Shown piece by piece: positions 1-7,278 of a DNA stretch of 39,295 nucleotides (position 1 is the stretch's first letter; the number at the start of each line of letters is the position of its first letter). Origin of the DNA: an uncultured Deefgea sp. (GTDB lineage Bacteria > Pseudomonadota > Gammaproteobacteria > Burkholderiales > Chitinibacteraceae); contig NZ_CAMTIA010000027.1 in NCBI RefSeq assembly GCF_947072475.1, positions 1-39,295 of the forward strand, read 5' to 3'. The notes under the pieces are model-generated. The model made no database searches, was not told where the DNA came from, and saw nothing but the letters and a program-made list of their open reading frames with translations. The position numbers were made by a program, and so were the translations under genes.

Positions 1-54
1 ACCAAGGACACGCGGATTTTCAATCCGCTGCTCTACCAACTGAGCTAACGAGCC
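1..54 (-). tRNA. tRNA-Phe (GAA), 3' part outside the window
   Basis: Read on the minus strand, the segment begins GGCTCGTTAGCTCAG and continues through a normal D arm. The anticodon arm has stem GCGGA/TCCGC and loop TTGAAAA, so the anticodon is GAA (phenylalanine). The variable loop GTGTC follows, and the gene runs off the window inside the T arm. The acceptor 3' strand and CCA are therefore not visible. A 7-bp inverted repeat (57-63 with 72-78) lies just upstream of its 5' end. Confidence 0.93.
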
Positions 55-267
55 ACTCGAAACACTACTTCGTTTCGAAGAGCCGCAATTAAACACCAGC
101 ACGTGCCTTACGTCAACTCCTTTCACGATTTTCTATAGACCAAAGGAGACTATATTCAATAAATGACTGTTTTATTGCGATATTATTTTTCACGCGCTGA
201 GCATCTTTTTAGCATTGACGTAGTCCAACCCAGATTAAAAATAATTGATTCCCCTTGGAGCGCGATC

Positions 268-756
268 TTGGAAACGTTTGAAATCATCAGCTACCTACTT
301 GGCGCAGCCATGATTCTGGCTGGTTTGGCCGGCACTATATTGCCTTTACTGCCATCCACGCCTTTAATTTTTGTCGGCATGCTACTGATCGCCTGGGGCA
401 ATCAATTTATTCATATTGGCTGGCCATCACTGAGCCTGTTATTTATTCTCATGCTGATTGCCAGCGTGCTCGATTACATTGCCGGCGCCATGGGGGCTAA
501 AAGCGTTGGTGCGAGCCGCTACGCTGTCTGGGGGGCTTTAATTGGCTCGATTGTCGGTATGCTGGGCGGGATAGTCGGTTTAATCCTCGGACCGTTTTTA
601 GGTGCTGCAGCCGGTGAGTTCTATGCCAGAAAAGATCTACTACACGCCGGTAAAGTCGGATTTGCCAGCGGTATCGGCATGTTGCTTGGGGCGATTGCTA
701 AAGTCGGTTTGGCACTCGCCATGCTGGGGGTGTTTTTGCTGGCGTGGTGGTTATAA
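268..756 (+). CDS. DUF456 family membrane protein
   Basis: Small, very hydrophobic protein of the DUF456 family, whose function is unknown. It is rich in Gly, Ala and Leu, with about four to five membrane segments. A Pro-rich turn (LLPSTPL) follows the first helix, and glycine-rich stretches lie near the middle (GGIVGLILGPFLGAAAGE), all typical of the family. I prefer the TTG start at 268: GGAG at 257-260 gives ideal 7-nt spacing, and the resulting 162 aa match the usual family length with the N-terminus starting at the first membrane helix. An ATG at 163 gives 197 aa, but its nearest AAAGGAG (142-148) is 14 nt away and the extra 35 residues do not look like the family. The gene is convergent with corA. 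Confidence 0.8.
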   Translation: METFEIISYLLGAAMILAGLAGTILPLLPSTPLIFVGMLLIAWGNQFIHIGWPSLSLLFILMLIASVLDYIAGAMGAKSVGASRYAVWGALIGSIVGMLGGIVGLILGPFLGAAAGEFYARKDLLHAGKVGFASGIGMLLGAIAKVGLALAMLGVFLLAWWL

Positions 757-807
757 ATCCCCCCAATGGATTCAGACTTGAGATGTCCGTCTTGGCCACA
801 AAATTGG

Positions 808-858
808 TGGGTATATCAACAAAGCGCTTTAATTTTAAAGTCCACATAGATATACCCA
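808..858. repeat. Inverted repeat between convergent DUF456 and corA genes
   Basis: Ten-bp perfect arms TGGGTATATC (808-817) and GATATACCCA (849-858) enclose a second palindrome CTTTAA/TTAAAG (827-840). The element lies between two converging stop codons (756 and 864), so it may act as a bidirectional transcription end or a 3' stabilising hairpin. Segments with similar ends occur at 6160-6209 and 39211-39257. Confidence 0.6.
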
Positions 859-863
859 ACCCA

Positions 864-1970
864 TCACACCCAACGTCGCAACCAAAAAAACAAACCCAAA
901 AACACCGCAATGCCCCCCATCAAACCCAAGGCCGCGTAGTAGCCATAGGTCCAGCGTAGCTCGGGCATGATGTCAAAATTCATGCCGTAGATACCGGCAA
1001 TCAACGTTAGCGGCATAAAGATGGTGGTAATGACGGTGAGTAGCCGCATTTGCTCATTAAGTCGCTGCGACTGCAGCGATAGATATATTTCTTGCAAACC
1101 AGAAATCATTTCGCGCAGCGCTTCAACGGTTTCAATCGATTGCACCGTATGGTCGTACACATCACGCAAATACAGCTGGGTTTCACTATGAAAAAAATCG
1201 GCGTCATCGCGCTGCAGTACATTGAGCATTTCCCGCATCGGCCACAGACTGCGCTTAATTTGCTGCAAACTACGGCGTAATGACTGTACTTCAACCATCT
1301 GCTCGGGCTGGATCTTACTATTAATCGCTTCGTCCAACTCTTCGCAGCGCTCACCCAATTGCTCAAGCACTAAGAAATAACGATCCACCAGTTTATCCAG
1401 TAAGGCATAAGCCAAATAATCCGGGCCTAATTTGCGAATTTGGGATTCACTATTTTTAAGCGTGTCGCGAATCGCGGCAAAAGTGCCGCTGGGTTTTTCT
1501 TGAAAGGTCAGCACAAAACCCCGTCCAACAATCAAGCTCACTTGCTCACCAGAAACGCAGTCCGTATCCCAATTCATGAGTCGGGCGGTGATATACAAAT
1601 AGCCGGGATATTGCTCAACCTTGGGGCGTTGCTGGGTATTCAGAATGTCTTCTAAAACCAGTGGATGCAATTTAAACCGCTGACCAATTAATTTGAGGAT
1701 TTCAATATTTTCTAAACCATGCACGTTCAACCACAAGGTATTAAACGTCGGCTGAAACGTTCGGCCGACATCAACGTCGCTAAAACTGGTCGCAAGATAA
1801 TCCCCCGGCAAAGGGCCAAACTCAATTAAAGTGGCCAGCGTTGCCGCCGGCGCGTCACCGCCGACATACTGCAAAGTACCGGGTGCTGCACCGGCTTTAT
1901 CTGAATTTAAATGCGCTTTTATACGTTGGCGACGGCTCGAATCATTAGGTTTACGCCCATGTTTTGCCAT
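864..1970 (-). CDS. corA: Magnesium/cobalt transporter CorA
   Basis: Inner-membrane divalent cation channel of the CorA (MIT) family, mediating Mg2+ (and Co2+) uptake as a homopentamer. The 368-aa protein has a long cytoplasmic alpha/beta and coiled-coil N-terminal part. Two C-terminal membrane helices follow, with the signature Gly-Met-Asn at residues 329-331 in YGMNFDIMPE at the end of the first helix. The tail ends in basic residues (LRRWV), as in the family. The ATG at 1970 has GAGGAAG seven nt upstream, so it is well supported although it lies 52 bp inside the end of ppx. This suggests translational coupling with ppx. Confidence 0.95.
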   Translation of the reverse strand: MAKHGRKPNDSSRRQRIKAHLNSDKAGAAPGTLQYVGGDAPAATLATLIEFGPLPGDYLATSFSDVDVGRTFQPTFNTLWLNVHGLENIEILKLIGQRFKLHPLVLEDILNTQQRPKVEQYPGYLYITARLMNWDTDCVSGEQVSLIVGRGFVLTFQEKPSGTFAAIRDTLKNSESQIRKLGPDYLAYALLDKLVDRYFLVLEQLGERCEELDEAINSKIQPEQMVEVQSLRRSLQQIKRSLWPMREMLNVLQRDDADFFHSETQLYLRDVYDHTVQSIETVEALREMISGLQEIYLSLQSQRLNEQMRLLTVITTIFMPLTLIAGIYGMNFDIMPELRWTYGYYAALGLMGGIAVFLGLFFWLRRWV

Positions 1971-3412
1971 GCTTTGACTTCCTCATTTAAGGCATACATC
2001 GTGAGTGGATGCGCCTCTAACCACGCTGCGTCTAATTCCAAGCAATAGCCATCCGCACTGTGCGAGAGCAAACCCAATGGCGGCGCCTCATCCAGGCGAG
2101 CGCGATAAAACAACACCGCCATGCGCAAACACAAAATGGCATCCCATTCGGCAGGTTGAATCTCTTGATCAGCGAGTTTGCTCAAACTACCAGCATGCGC
2201 CAGCACCAGCCGCGACAACCAATTTTGTTCCCGCTTAGAAAAACCCGGCATATCGGCATGCTGCAAAATATACGCCGAATGCTTATGATAGCTGGCATGC
2301 GCAATCGAGCGCCCCACCTCGTGTAAACCCGCAGCCATCGTCAGATTTCTGGCCAGCACGACATCATCGCTTTGCGTTTCGCCGCGCAGTACATCAAATA
2401 ATTGCGCCGCCAATTGCGACACTCGATACGCTTGCGGTCCATCCACATGGTAACGGCGCTGAAAGAAATCGACCGTTCGATCCCGCACATCATATTGAGT
2501 TTGGCGTTGCACTAAGTCATACAGCACGCCATCACGCAGCGCGCCGTAAGTGATCGACATGCGCTCGATACCGAGCATATCAAAAGCCGCCTGCATAATC
2601 GCTAAGCCGCCGGGCAATACCGGACGCCGATCATCGCGCAAACCATTTAATTGCAAATGATTGATATGGCCAGCAGCAATCATTTTGCTACGCAAAGCGG
2701 CTAAACCATCACGAGTAATCCCCAGTGGGGATAAATCGTTTAATTCTAAAATATCGGCCAATGAGCGCGCCGTGCCTGAAGTCCCGATCGCTTTTTGCCA
2801 CTCTCCCGAGTAAAACGTGGGCACCAAGGGCAAGAAAGCACCTCGCGCAGCGAGCTCGGCGGTTTCCATTCGTTCACGGGTAATGACGCCATCGGGAAAA
2901 TAACGCGCACTCCAGCCCACACAACCGAGCTGAATGCTTTCAGTACTAAATGAGCGATACTGACTGCCGATAATCAACTCGGTTGATCCGCCACCAATAT
3001 CAATCACCAAGCGGCGCTCACGCGTACTGGGCAAACTATGCGCGGCACCAATATAAATTAATCGCGCTTCTTCACGGCCAGCAATAATTTCAATAGGAAA
3101 ACCCAAGGCCGCCTCGGCCTGAGGTAAAAAATCGGCGCTATTTCTAGCAATGCGAAAGGTATTGGTCGCAACGGCACGCACGCATTGCGGCGGCAAGCCA
3201 GCCAAACGCTCACCAAATCGCGCCAGTGCTGCGGTCATTTCGGCGATGGCTTCAGCCGTTAAACAACCGTGAGCATCTAAACCGGCACCTAAACGAACCG
3301 TTTCTTTCAATGAATCCAGCGGAAACAAAGCCCCTTCAACCACACGGGCGACTTGCAAGCGAAAACTGTTGGAGCCGAGATCCACGGCGGCAATGACAGA
3401 ACAGTCGCCCAT
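1919..3412 (-). CDS. ppx: Exopolyphosphatase, Ppx/GppA family
   Basis: Cytosolic hydrolase releasing phosphate from polyphosphate (Ppx) or pppGpp (GppA). The N-terminal ASKHA-type phosphate-binding loop is AAVDLGSNSFRL (about residues 9-20), the second is VIDIGGGSTELIIG (about 139-152), and NTFR at about residue 104 matches the family. The C-terminal third is an HD-like helical domain (ARNLTMAAGLHEVGR), giving 497 aa, the length of long Ppx proteins. CTGGAG lies nine nt before the ATG. Polyphosphatase is more likely than GppA because phoU is the next gene upstream, but the two activities cannot be separated from sequence alone. Its 3' end overlaps corA. Confidence 0.9.
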   Translation of the reverse strand: MGDCSVIAAVDLGSNSFRLQVARVVEGALFPLDSLKETVRLGAGLDAHGCLTAEAIAEMTAALARFGERLAGLPPQCVRAVATNTFRIARNSADFLPQAEAALGFPIEIIAGREEARLIYIGAAHSLPSTRERRLVIDIGGGSTELIIGSQYRSFSTESIQLGCVGWSARYFPDGVITRERMETAELAARGAFLPLVPTFYSGEWQKAIGTSGTARSLADILELNDLSPLGITRDGLAALRSKMIAAGHINHLQLNGLRDDRRPVLPGGLAIMQAAFDMLGIERMSITYGALRDGVLYDLVQRQTQYDVRDRTVDFFQRRYHVDGPQAYRVSQLAAQLFDVLRGETQSDDVVLARNLTMAAGLHEVGRSIAHASYHKHSAYILQHADMPGFSKREQNWLSRLVLAHAGSLSKLADQEIQPAEWDAILCLRMAVLFYRARLDEAPPLGLLSHSADGYCLELDAAWLEAHPLTMYALNEEVKAWQNMGVNLMIRAVANV

Positions 3413-3490
3413 TCAGTAAAACTCCAGTAGGTAGCGGGTTTGCGGGCATAACAATACGTAAAACTCATGTTTGTGGCAAACGCAAATCAT

Positions 3491-3514
3491 AAAGGGCAGC
3501 CACAGCCGCCCTTT
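3491..3514 (-). terminator. Terminator-like hairpin upstream of ppx
   Basis: On the minus strand AAAGGGCGGC and GCTGCCCTTT form a 10-bp stem with one wobble pair and a 4-nt loop, followed by a weak T-containing run (TTTATGATTTG). It is placed to end transcripts coming from phoU, now separated from phoU by the inserted element at 3551-3822. The T tract is poor, so efficiency is uncertain. Confidence 0.5.
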
Positions 3515-3550
3515 ATTAGACACTACTTCCTTCAGACTAGGGCAATAAAC

Positions 3551-3822
3551 CTAGGGTCTGTTGTCGTTTGGTTTTCGGTCGCTGCTTGCGCGATTTTCGC
3601 GGCAGATCAAGGCATTTTATGCGACCAATAACCCGTTATTCGAGCATGAAATAACGCAGAGATGCCGCGAAAAGCGCCCAGCCCTTAGGGTTTGGCTGCT
3701 TTTGGCCTGACACTGCGTTGAAAAACGCTTGCATAGAATGACTATGCCACGCGTCTTTCGCCTTGTTTCAGGCCAAAATCAGCACAAACGCGATCCGCAA
3801 ACCAAACGTCAACAGACCCTAG
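3551..3822. mobile_element. MITE-like palindromic element, no coding capacity
   Basis: The terminal arms CTAGGGTCTGTTGTCGTTTG (3551-3570, continuing GTTTTCGG) and the reverse complement of 3796-3822 match almost perfectly over about 26 bp. Inside are two nested hairpins. The first pairs GCGATTTTCGCGGCA with TGCCGCGAAAAGCGC and contains CGTTATT/AATAACG. The second pairs TTTTGGCCTGA with TCAGGCCAAAA and contains GCATAG/CTATGC. CTAG at both outer ends (3551-3554, 3819-3822) could be a target-site duplication, as made by IS5-type elements; the inner TA could equally be the duplicated dinucleotide. No ORF is present, so it would move only with a transposase supplied elsewhere. Multicopy status cannot be tested here. 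Confidence 0.72.
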
Positions 3823-3842
3823 CCCTAATCTGATACATCGGC

Positions 3843-4544
3843 TTACTGCAAAGCGACGCGATCGACTTCTTCTTGGGTTTTATGGCGAACATCTTGGCCT
3901 TTCACCAAGTAAATCACATGCTCGGCGACATTCACCCCCAAATCACCAATACGCTCAATAGCTTTGGCGATCCATAAGATATCCAAAATTAAAGTAATCG
4001 AACGTGGATCTTCCATCATCACGGTAATCAATTGGCGATGCAGCGCTTGATATTCTTGATCCAGTTGCGCATCCGCCCGAATCACCTCAGACGCACTCAC
4101 CGCATCCATACGCGCAAATGAATCGAGCGCATTAGACAACATATCCAGCGCCAAATCGGCAATATGATTGAGGTCATGAAAACGTGGCACTTGCAAACGG
4201 CCGGATTCATAAATGTTTTTTGCTCGTTTGCAAATTCGGTAGGCTTTGTCACCAATGCGTTCCAAATCCTCAACCGACTTAATCACCGTCATCACCATCC
4301 GCAAATCAGTGGCCGCAGGCTGGCGACGCGCAATCATATGCACACACATATCATCGAGTTTGACGTGCATTTGATTGACTTGCATTTCTTGCTCGATCAC
4401 TTTATTGATGATCGCCACATCGCCCGACGCCAAAGCTTGCATTGCCAAGCGAACTTGCTCTTCGACCAAACCGGCCATTCCCATTACTTGGGAGCGAATT
4501 GCCTCTAAATCGGCATCAAATTGCTTTGAAATATGTTCTGACAT
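3843..4544 (-). CDS. phoU: Phosphate signalling protein PhoU
   Basis: Cytoplasmic helical regulator that links the PstSCAB phosphate transporter to the PhoR/PhoB system and limits phosphate uptake. The 233-aa product has the two repeated three-helix PhoU units. Metal-binding acidic signatures include VEDLERIGDKAYRI in the first unit and AKAIERIGDLGVNVAEHVIY in the second. I start it at the ATG at 4544 (MSEHISKQF), preceded by GGAGAAG at good spacing; a longer upstream frame exists but lacks support. There is no pst or pho operon nearby; its partners here are rpiA upstream and ppx downstream, tying it to polyphosphate turnover. Confidence 0.95.
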   Translation of the reverse strand: MSEHISKQFDADLEAIRSQVMGMAGLVEEQVRLAMQALASGDVAIINKVIEQEMQVNQMHVKLDDMCVHMIARRQPAATDLRMVMTVIKSVEDLERIGDKAYRICKRAKNIYESGRLQVPRFHDLNHIADLALDMLSNALDSFARMDAVSASEVIRADAQLDQEYQALHRQLITVMMEDPRSITLILDILWIAKAIERIGDLGVNVAEHVIYLVKGQDVRHKTQEEVDRVALQ

Positions 4545-4618
4545 GACACAGCTTCTCCAGTGTATTAATCGGTGCAAAATACCAGCTTTTTATTACAGTA
4601 CTGTTTCATCTGCCCGTG

Positions 4619-4643
4619 AGCGGCGAACTTTTTATCCGCCGCT
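4619..4643 (-). other. Hairpin between rpiA and phoU
   Basis: A perfect 7-bp stem AGCGGCG/CGCCGCT with an 11-nt loop lies just after the rpiA stop codon on the minus strand. There is no T tract behind it, so it is better read as a 3' stabilising or partial attenuating structure than as a full terminator. Confidence 0.4.
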
Positions 4644-4649
4644 GCGCGT

Positions 4650-5306
4650 TTATTTAATGGTTTTCACCCCGTTAGCCGTACCCAATAAGAGTACGTCAGC
4701 ACGGCGATGCGCAAACAAACCATTGGTCACAACGCCAACGATTTGATTGATTTGAGCTTCAAGTACCGTGGCCTGACTAATCGACAGACCATGCACATCA
4801 ATAATGATATTACCGTTATCTGTCACTACGCCTTCACGATAAGCCGGATGGCCACCCAATTTTACCAACTCCCGCGCCACATACGAGCGCGCCATTGGGA
4901 TTACTTCAACCGGCAAAGGAAAATCACCCAAGACATCAACCAATTTGCTTTCATCGCAAATACAAATAAATTGCCCGGCAACGGCCGCAATGATTTTCTC
5001 GCGCGTTAACGCTGCGCCACCGCCCTTAATCATTTGCAATTGATGATTAATTTCATCCGCGCCATCGACATACACCGGCAAGTCATCAATGGTATTTAAA
5101 TCAAATACCGGAATCCCGTGTGATTTTAAGCGCGCGACGCTCGCTGTCGACGAAGACACCGCGCCTTTAATTTGGCCTTTGATTTCAGCCAAAGCATCAA
5201 TAAAGTAATTGGCAGTCGAACCAGTACCAACGCCAACAATACAATTTTCAGGCACATAGGCGACTGCTGCACGGCCTACCGCTTCTTTCAATTCATTCTG
5301 TGTCAT
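4650..5306 (-). CDS. rpiA: Ribose-5-phosphate isomerase A
   Basis: Cytosolic enzyme interconverting ribose 5-phosphate and ribulose 5-phosphate in the non-oxidative pentose phosphate pathway. Family motifs are intact: phosphate loop VGTGSTA (about residues 26-32), VDGADEI with the catalytic acids Asp81 and Asp84, and [11 protein letters not shown] with Lys94 and Glu103. The start at 5306 (MTQNELK) follows CAGGAG with nine-nt spacing and gives 218 aa, almost the same as the E. coli enzyme. An in-frame ATG nine codons further upstream would place that ribosome-binding site inside the gene and is rejected. Confidence 0.96.
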   Translation of the reverse strand: MTQNELKEAVGRAAVAYVPENCIVGVGTGSTANYFIDALAEIKGQIKGAVSSSTASVARLKSHGIPVFDLNTIDDLPVYVDGADEINHQLQMIKGGGAALTREKIIAAVAGQFICICDESKLVDVLGDFPLPVEVIPMARSYVARELVKLGGHPAYREGVVTDNGNIIIDVHGLSISQATVLEAQINQIVGVVTNGLFAHRRADVLLLGTANGVKTIK

Positions 5307-5481
5307 GTGGTTCAACTCCTGATTAGTCGCCATTAAAAATAACTACACCAAGGTATCTGCTAACGTTGTTTGTCTCGCAGTACAAACCCATCGTTAACAA
5401 CCCTCTCATTCTAGCGCCGAACCCTCGCGACGCAGCTTGTGACGCATCAAACACCCAGTTCACCCAGCCTAAATATCGCCA

Positions 5482-6081
5482 TTAAAGCGACACTAAATAC
5501 TGCCGAATCCCATCGAGTAACATTTGCACCGCAATCGCCGTCAAAATCAAACCCATTAAACGCTCAAATGCCGTGGTGACTTGCGCGCCGAGCACTTGGC
5601 TAATTTTTTCTGAAAAAGCCAACGTCAGCGCACAAATCAGCATGGTTAACGCCAACGCCGCCACCCACACTTCAATTCGCTCGGGATCGCGCGAAACCAA
5701 TAACAACACCGTGGCCAACGCCGATGGACCGGCCAATAAAGGAATCGCCAACGGCACAATATACGGCTCGCCCTCGCTGGTGTCGCCAAAAACGCCATCG
5801 GGATGAGGAAACACCATCCGCAGCGCAATTAAAAACAAAATCACGCCACCAGCAATGCCCAATGAGGTTTGGGACAAATGCATGACTTCCAGGAATTTTT
5901 GCCCGAACAACATAAAAACTAGCAGCACCACAAAAGCGACACTCACCTCGCGAATAATCATTCGCCAGCGCCGCGCCTTAGGGACTTTTTTCATCATTGC
6001 GACAAACAAAGGAATGCCGCCCAAGGGATCAATCACCAAGAGCAGCAAAATCAAAGCAGAAAGAAAAGTTTGTGATTCCAT
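5482..6081 (-). CDS. MarC family integral membrane protein
   Basis: 199-aa polytopic inner-membrane protein of the MarC/YhgN family, with about six hydrophobic helices. Signatures are an N-terminal helix with LLLVIDPLGGIPLF, a central GGVILFLIALRMVF, and PLAIPLLAGPSALATVLLL. The family was once linked to multiple antibiotic resistance, but this was not upheld and its true role is unknown. It sits alone between rpiA and the TPR gene pair, with about 140-nt gaps on both sides, so it is probably its own transcription unit. Confidence 0.88.
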   Translation of the reverse strand: MESQTFLSALILLLLVIDPLGGIPLFVAMMKKVPKARRWRMIIREVSVAFVVLLVFMLFGQKFLEVMHLSQTSLGIAGGVILFLIALRMVFPHPDGVFGDTSEGEPYIVPLAIPLLAGPSALATVLLLVSRDPERIEVWVAALALTMLICALTLAFSEKISQVLGAQVTTAFERLMGLILTAIAVQMLLDGIRQYLVSL

Positions 6082-6159
6082 AGCTTAGTGTACATCCAAA
6101 CAAGCCAAATATTGATTCGGGAAAGCCATCAAATCCAAGCTATTTTTCAGAAGTTTGAA

Positions 6160-6209
6160 TGGGTATATTGCTGAAAAAATTATTTAATATGAACTACAAC
6201 GCTATACCC
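6160..6209. repeat. Segment bounded by GGGTATA and TATACCC
   Basis: GGGTATATTG (6161-6170) and GCTATACCC (6201-6209) bound a 49-bp AT-rich segment, exactly the same length as the core of the element at 809-857. Apart from the ends, similarity between the two is low. It lies between the 3' end of the TPR gene and the start of the MarC gene. Confidence 0.4.
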
Positions 6210-6219
6210 TGTTTTTTAA

Positions 6220-7278
6220 CTATGAGCTGATGGTGCAAGTTTGTAGGCATTTTTGTAGCTGCAATACTCGGCTTTGTGTTTCAAGCTGCATTATTTTTTT
6301 GCGATGCGTTACGCTGATTTTTCGCTCAGGTAAAGATTGCTGTGCAAATAACTGCGCGTAAAAAGGCAGCGCTAACTCAGCTTGTTGCTTAGCTAGATAA
6401 CAATCGATTAAAGCCTTGCAACATCGGGTTTGTAGGCTCAATACACCCGACTGCACCGCCAATTGCTGGCCTTGTAATAAAATAGTCTCAGCCTCTGCGG
6501 CTTGTAATTGCAGTAGGATCTCACCCAAACCGGTCAAGGCATGCGCTTTGCCCCACAGATTATCATTGGCGCAATGCAAATCGTATGCCGTCGCCAATTC
6601 AACCTTTGCCTGCTGCAACATGCCTTGCTGCCCATGAATCAAGCCACGGTAATACACAATTTCTGCCGCCCAGACTTTATTGTGCAAAGGCAGTTCCATC
6701 AATCGTTCAGCGCGGGCGATCGCCTCTAAAGCTTGAGCGTAACGCTGCAATCGATATTGATCACTGGCCACATACAGTAAGGCATCGCACTCTAACAGCG
6801 GGTCGGCAATCGCCACCGCCATTTTGAGTGCCATTTCACTGCACCGCAGTGAAGCTTCATTATCGTTAAAACCAATATAAACCTGCCCAATCCCTAAATA
6901 GACACGGACACATTGTCCAAGGTTTTGTGCCCCTTTGGCCTGCATTAAAGCTTTAGTCCATTGATCAAGTGCCAATAAAGGCTGATCATTTAATAAATAA
7001 GACGTCGCCAACAGCAGTAATGAATTGGTCGAACTGCCTATCTGCCCAGCCTGCCGATAACTCTCCGCAGCGGCACTAAATGCCGTTTGCGCCGCATGAT
7101 GCGCACTAAAATGCTGCTGGGCATGCCCTAAAATATCCAAAGCCATCCCGTGTAACCGTGGGTCAGCTTGGCTTTCTGCCACCCATTGCTGCGCTTGATC
7201 CGGCAAAGGCGGCGAGCCACGTTCGGCGGAATTTAATACGGTTTCAAGTTGAGTTAATAATGCTAAACGTGCGGTCAT
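6220..7278 (-). CDS. TPR-repeat protein, second gene of a coupled pair
   Basis: 352-aa protein composed almost entirely of helical TPR-like repeats (e.g. ALDQWTKALMQAK, AKVELATAYDLH). No signal peptide, membrane segment or catalytic domain is visible. Its last 35 residues (from ERKISVTHRKKIMQLET) resemble the charged coiled-coil linker that precedes a GGDEF domain in TPR-GGDEF proteins, but the reading frame stops there and marC follows. It may therefore be a truncated or sensory-only paralogue of the gene upstream. The start at 7278 overlaps the upstream stop as ATGA, so the two are translationally coupled. Specific function is unknown; a partner-binding scaffold is an inference. Confidence 0.75.
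   Translation of the reverse strand: MTARLALLTQLETVLNSAERGSPPLPDQAQQWVAESQADPRLHGMALDILGHAQQHFSAHHAAQTAFSAAAESYRQAGQIGSSTNSLLLLATSYLLNDQPLLALDQWTKALMQAKGAQNLGQCVRVYLGIGQVYIGFNDNEASLRCSEMALKMAVAIADPLLECDALLYVASDQYRLQRYAQALEAIARAERLMELPLHNKVWAAEIVYYRGLIHGQQGMLQQAKVELATAYDLHCANDNLWGKAHALTGLGEILLQLQAAEAETILLQGQQLAVQSGVLSLQTRCCKALIDCYLAKQQAELALPFYAQLFAQQSLPERKISVTHRKKIMQLETQSRVLQLQKCLQTCTISS

Larger units (their letters stand above)
3413..3842. other. Intergenic region between phoU and ppx
   Basis: This 430-nt gap has no credible gene. It holds the ppx ribosome-binding site, a terminator-like hairpin (3491-3514) and a MITE-like element (3551-3822), which together account for most of it. Confidence 0.8.

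Noticed and set aside
1-162. Attachment site at tRNA-Phe
   Set aside because: No direct repeat of the tRNA end and no integrase nearby; the tRNA 3' end lies outside the window.
6100-6219. Frameshifted GGDEF remnant after the second TPR gene
   Set aside because: The DNA after the stop is short, AT-rich and followed at once by marC; no GGDEF-like residues in any frame.
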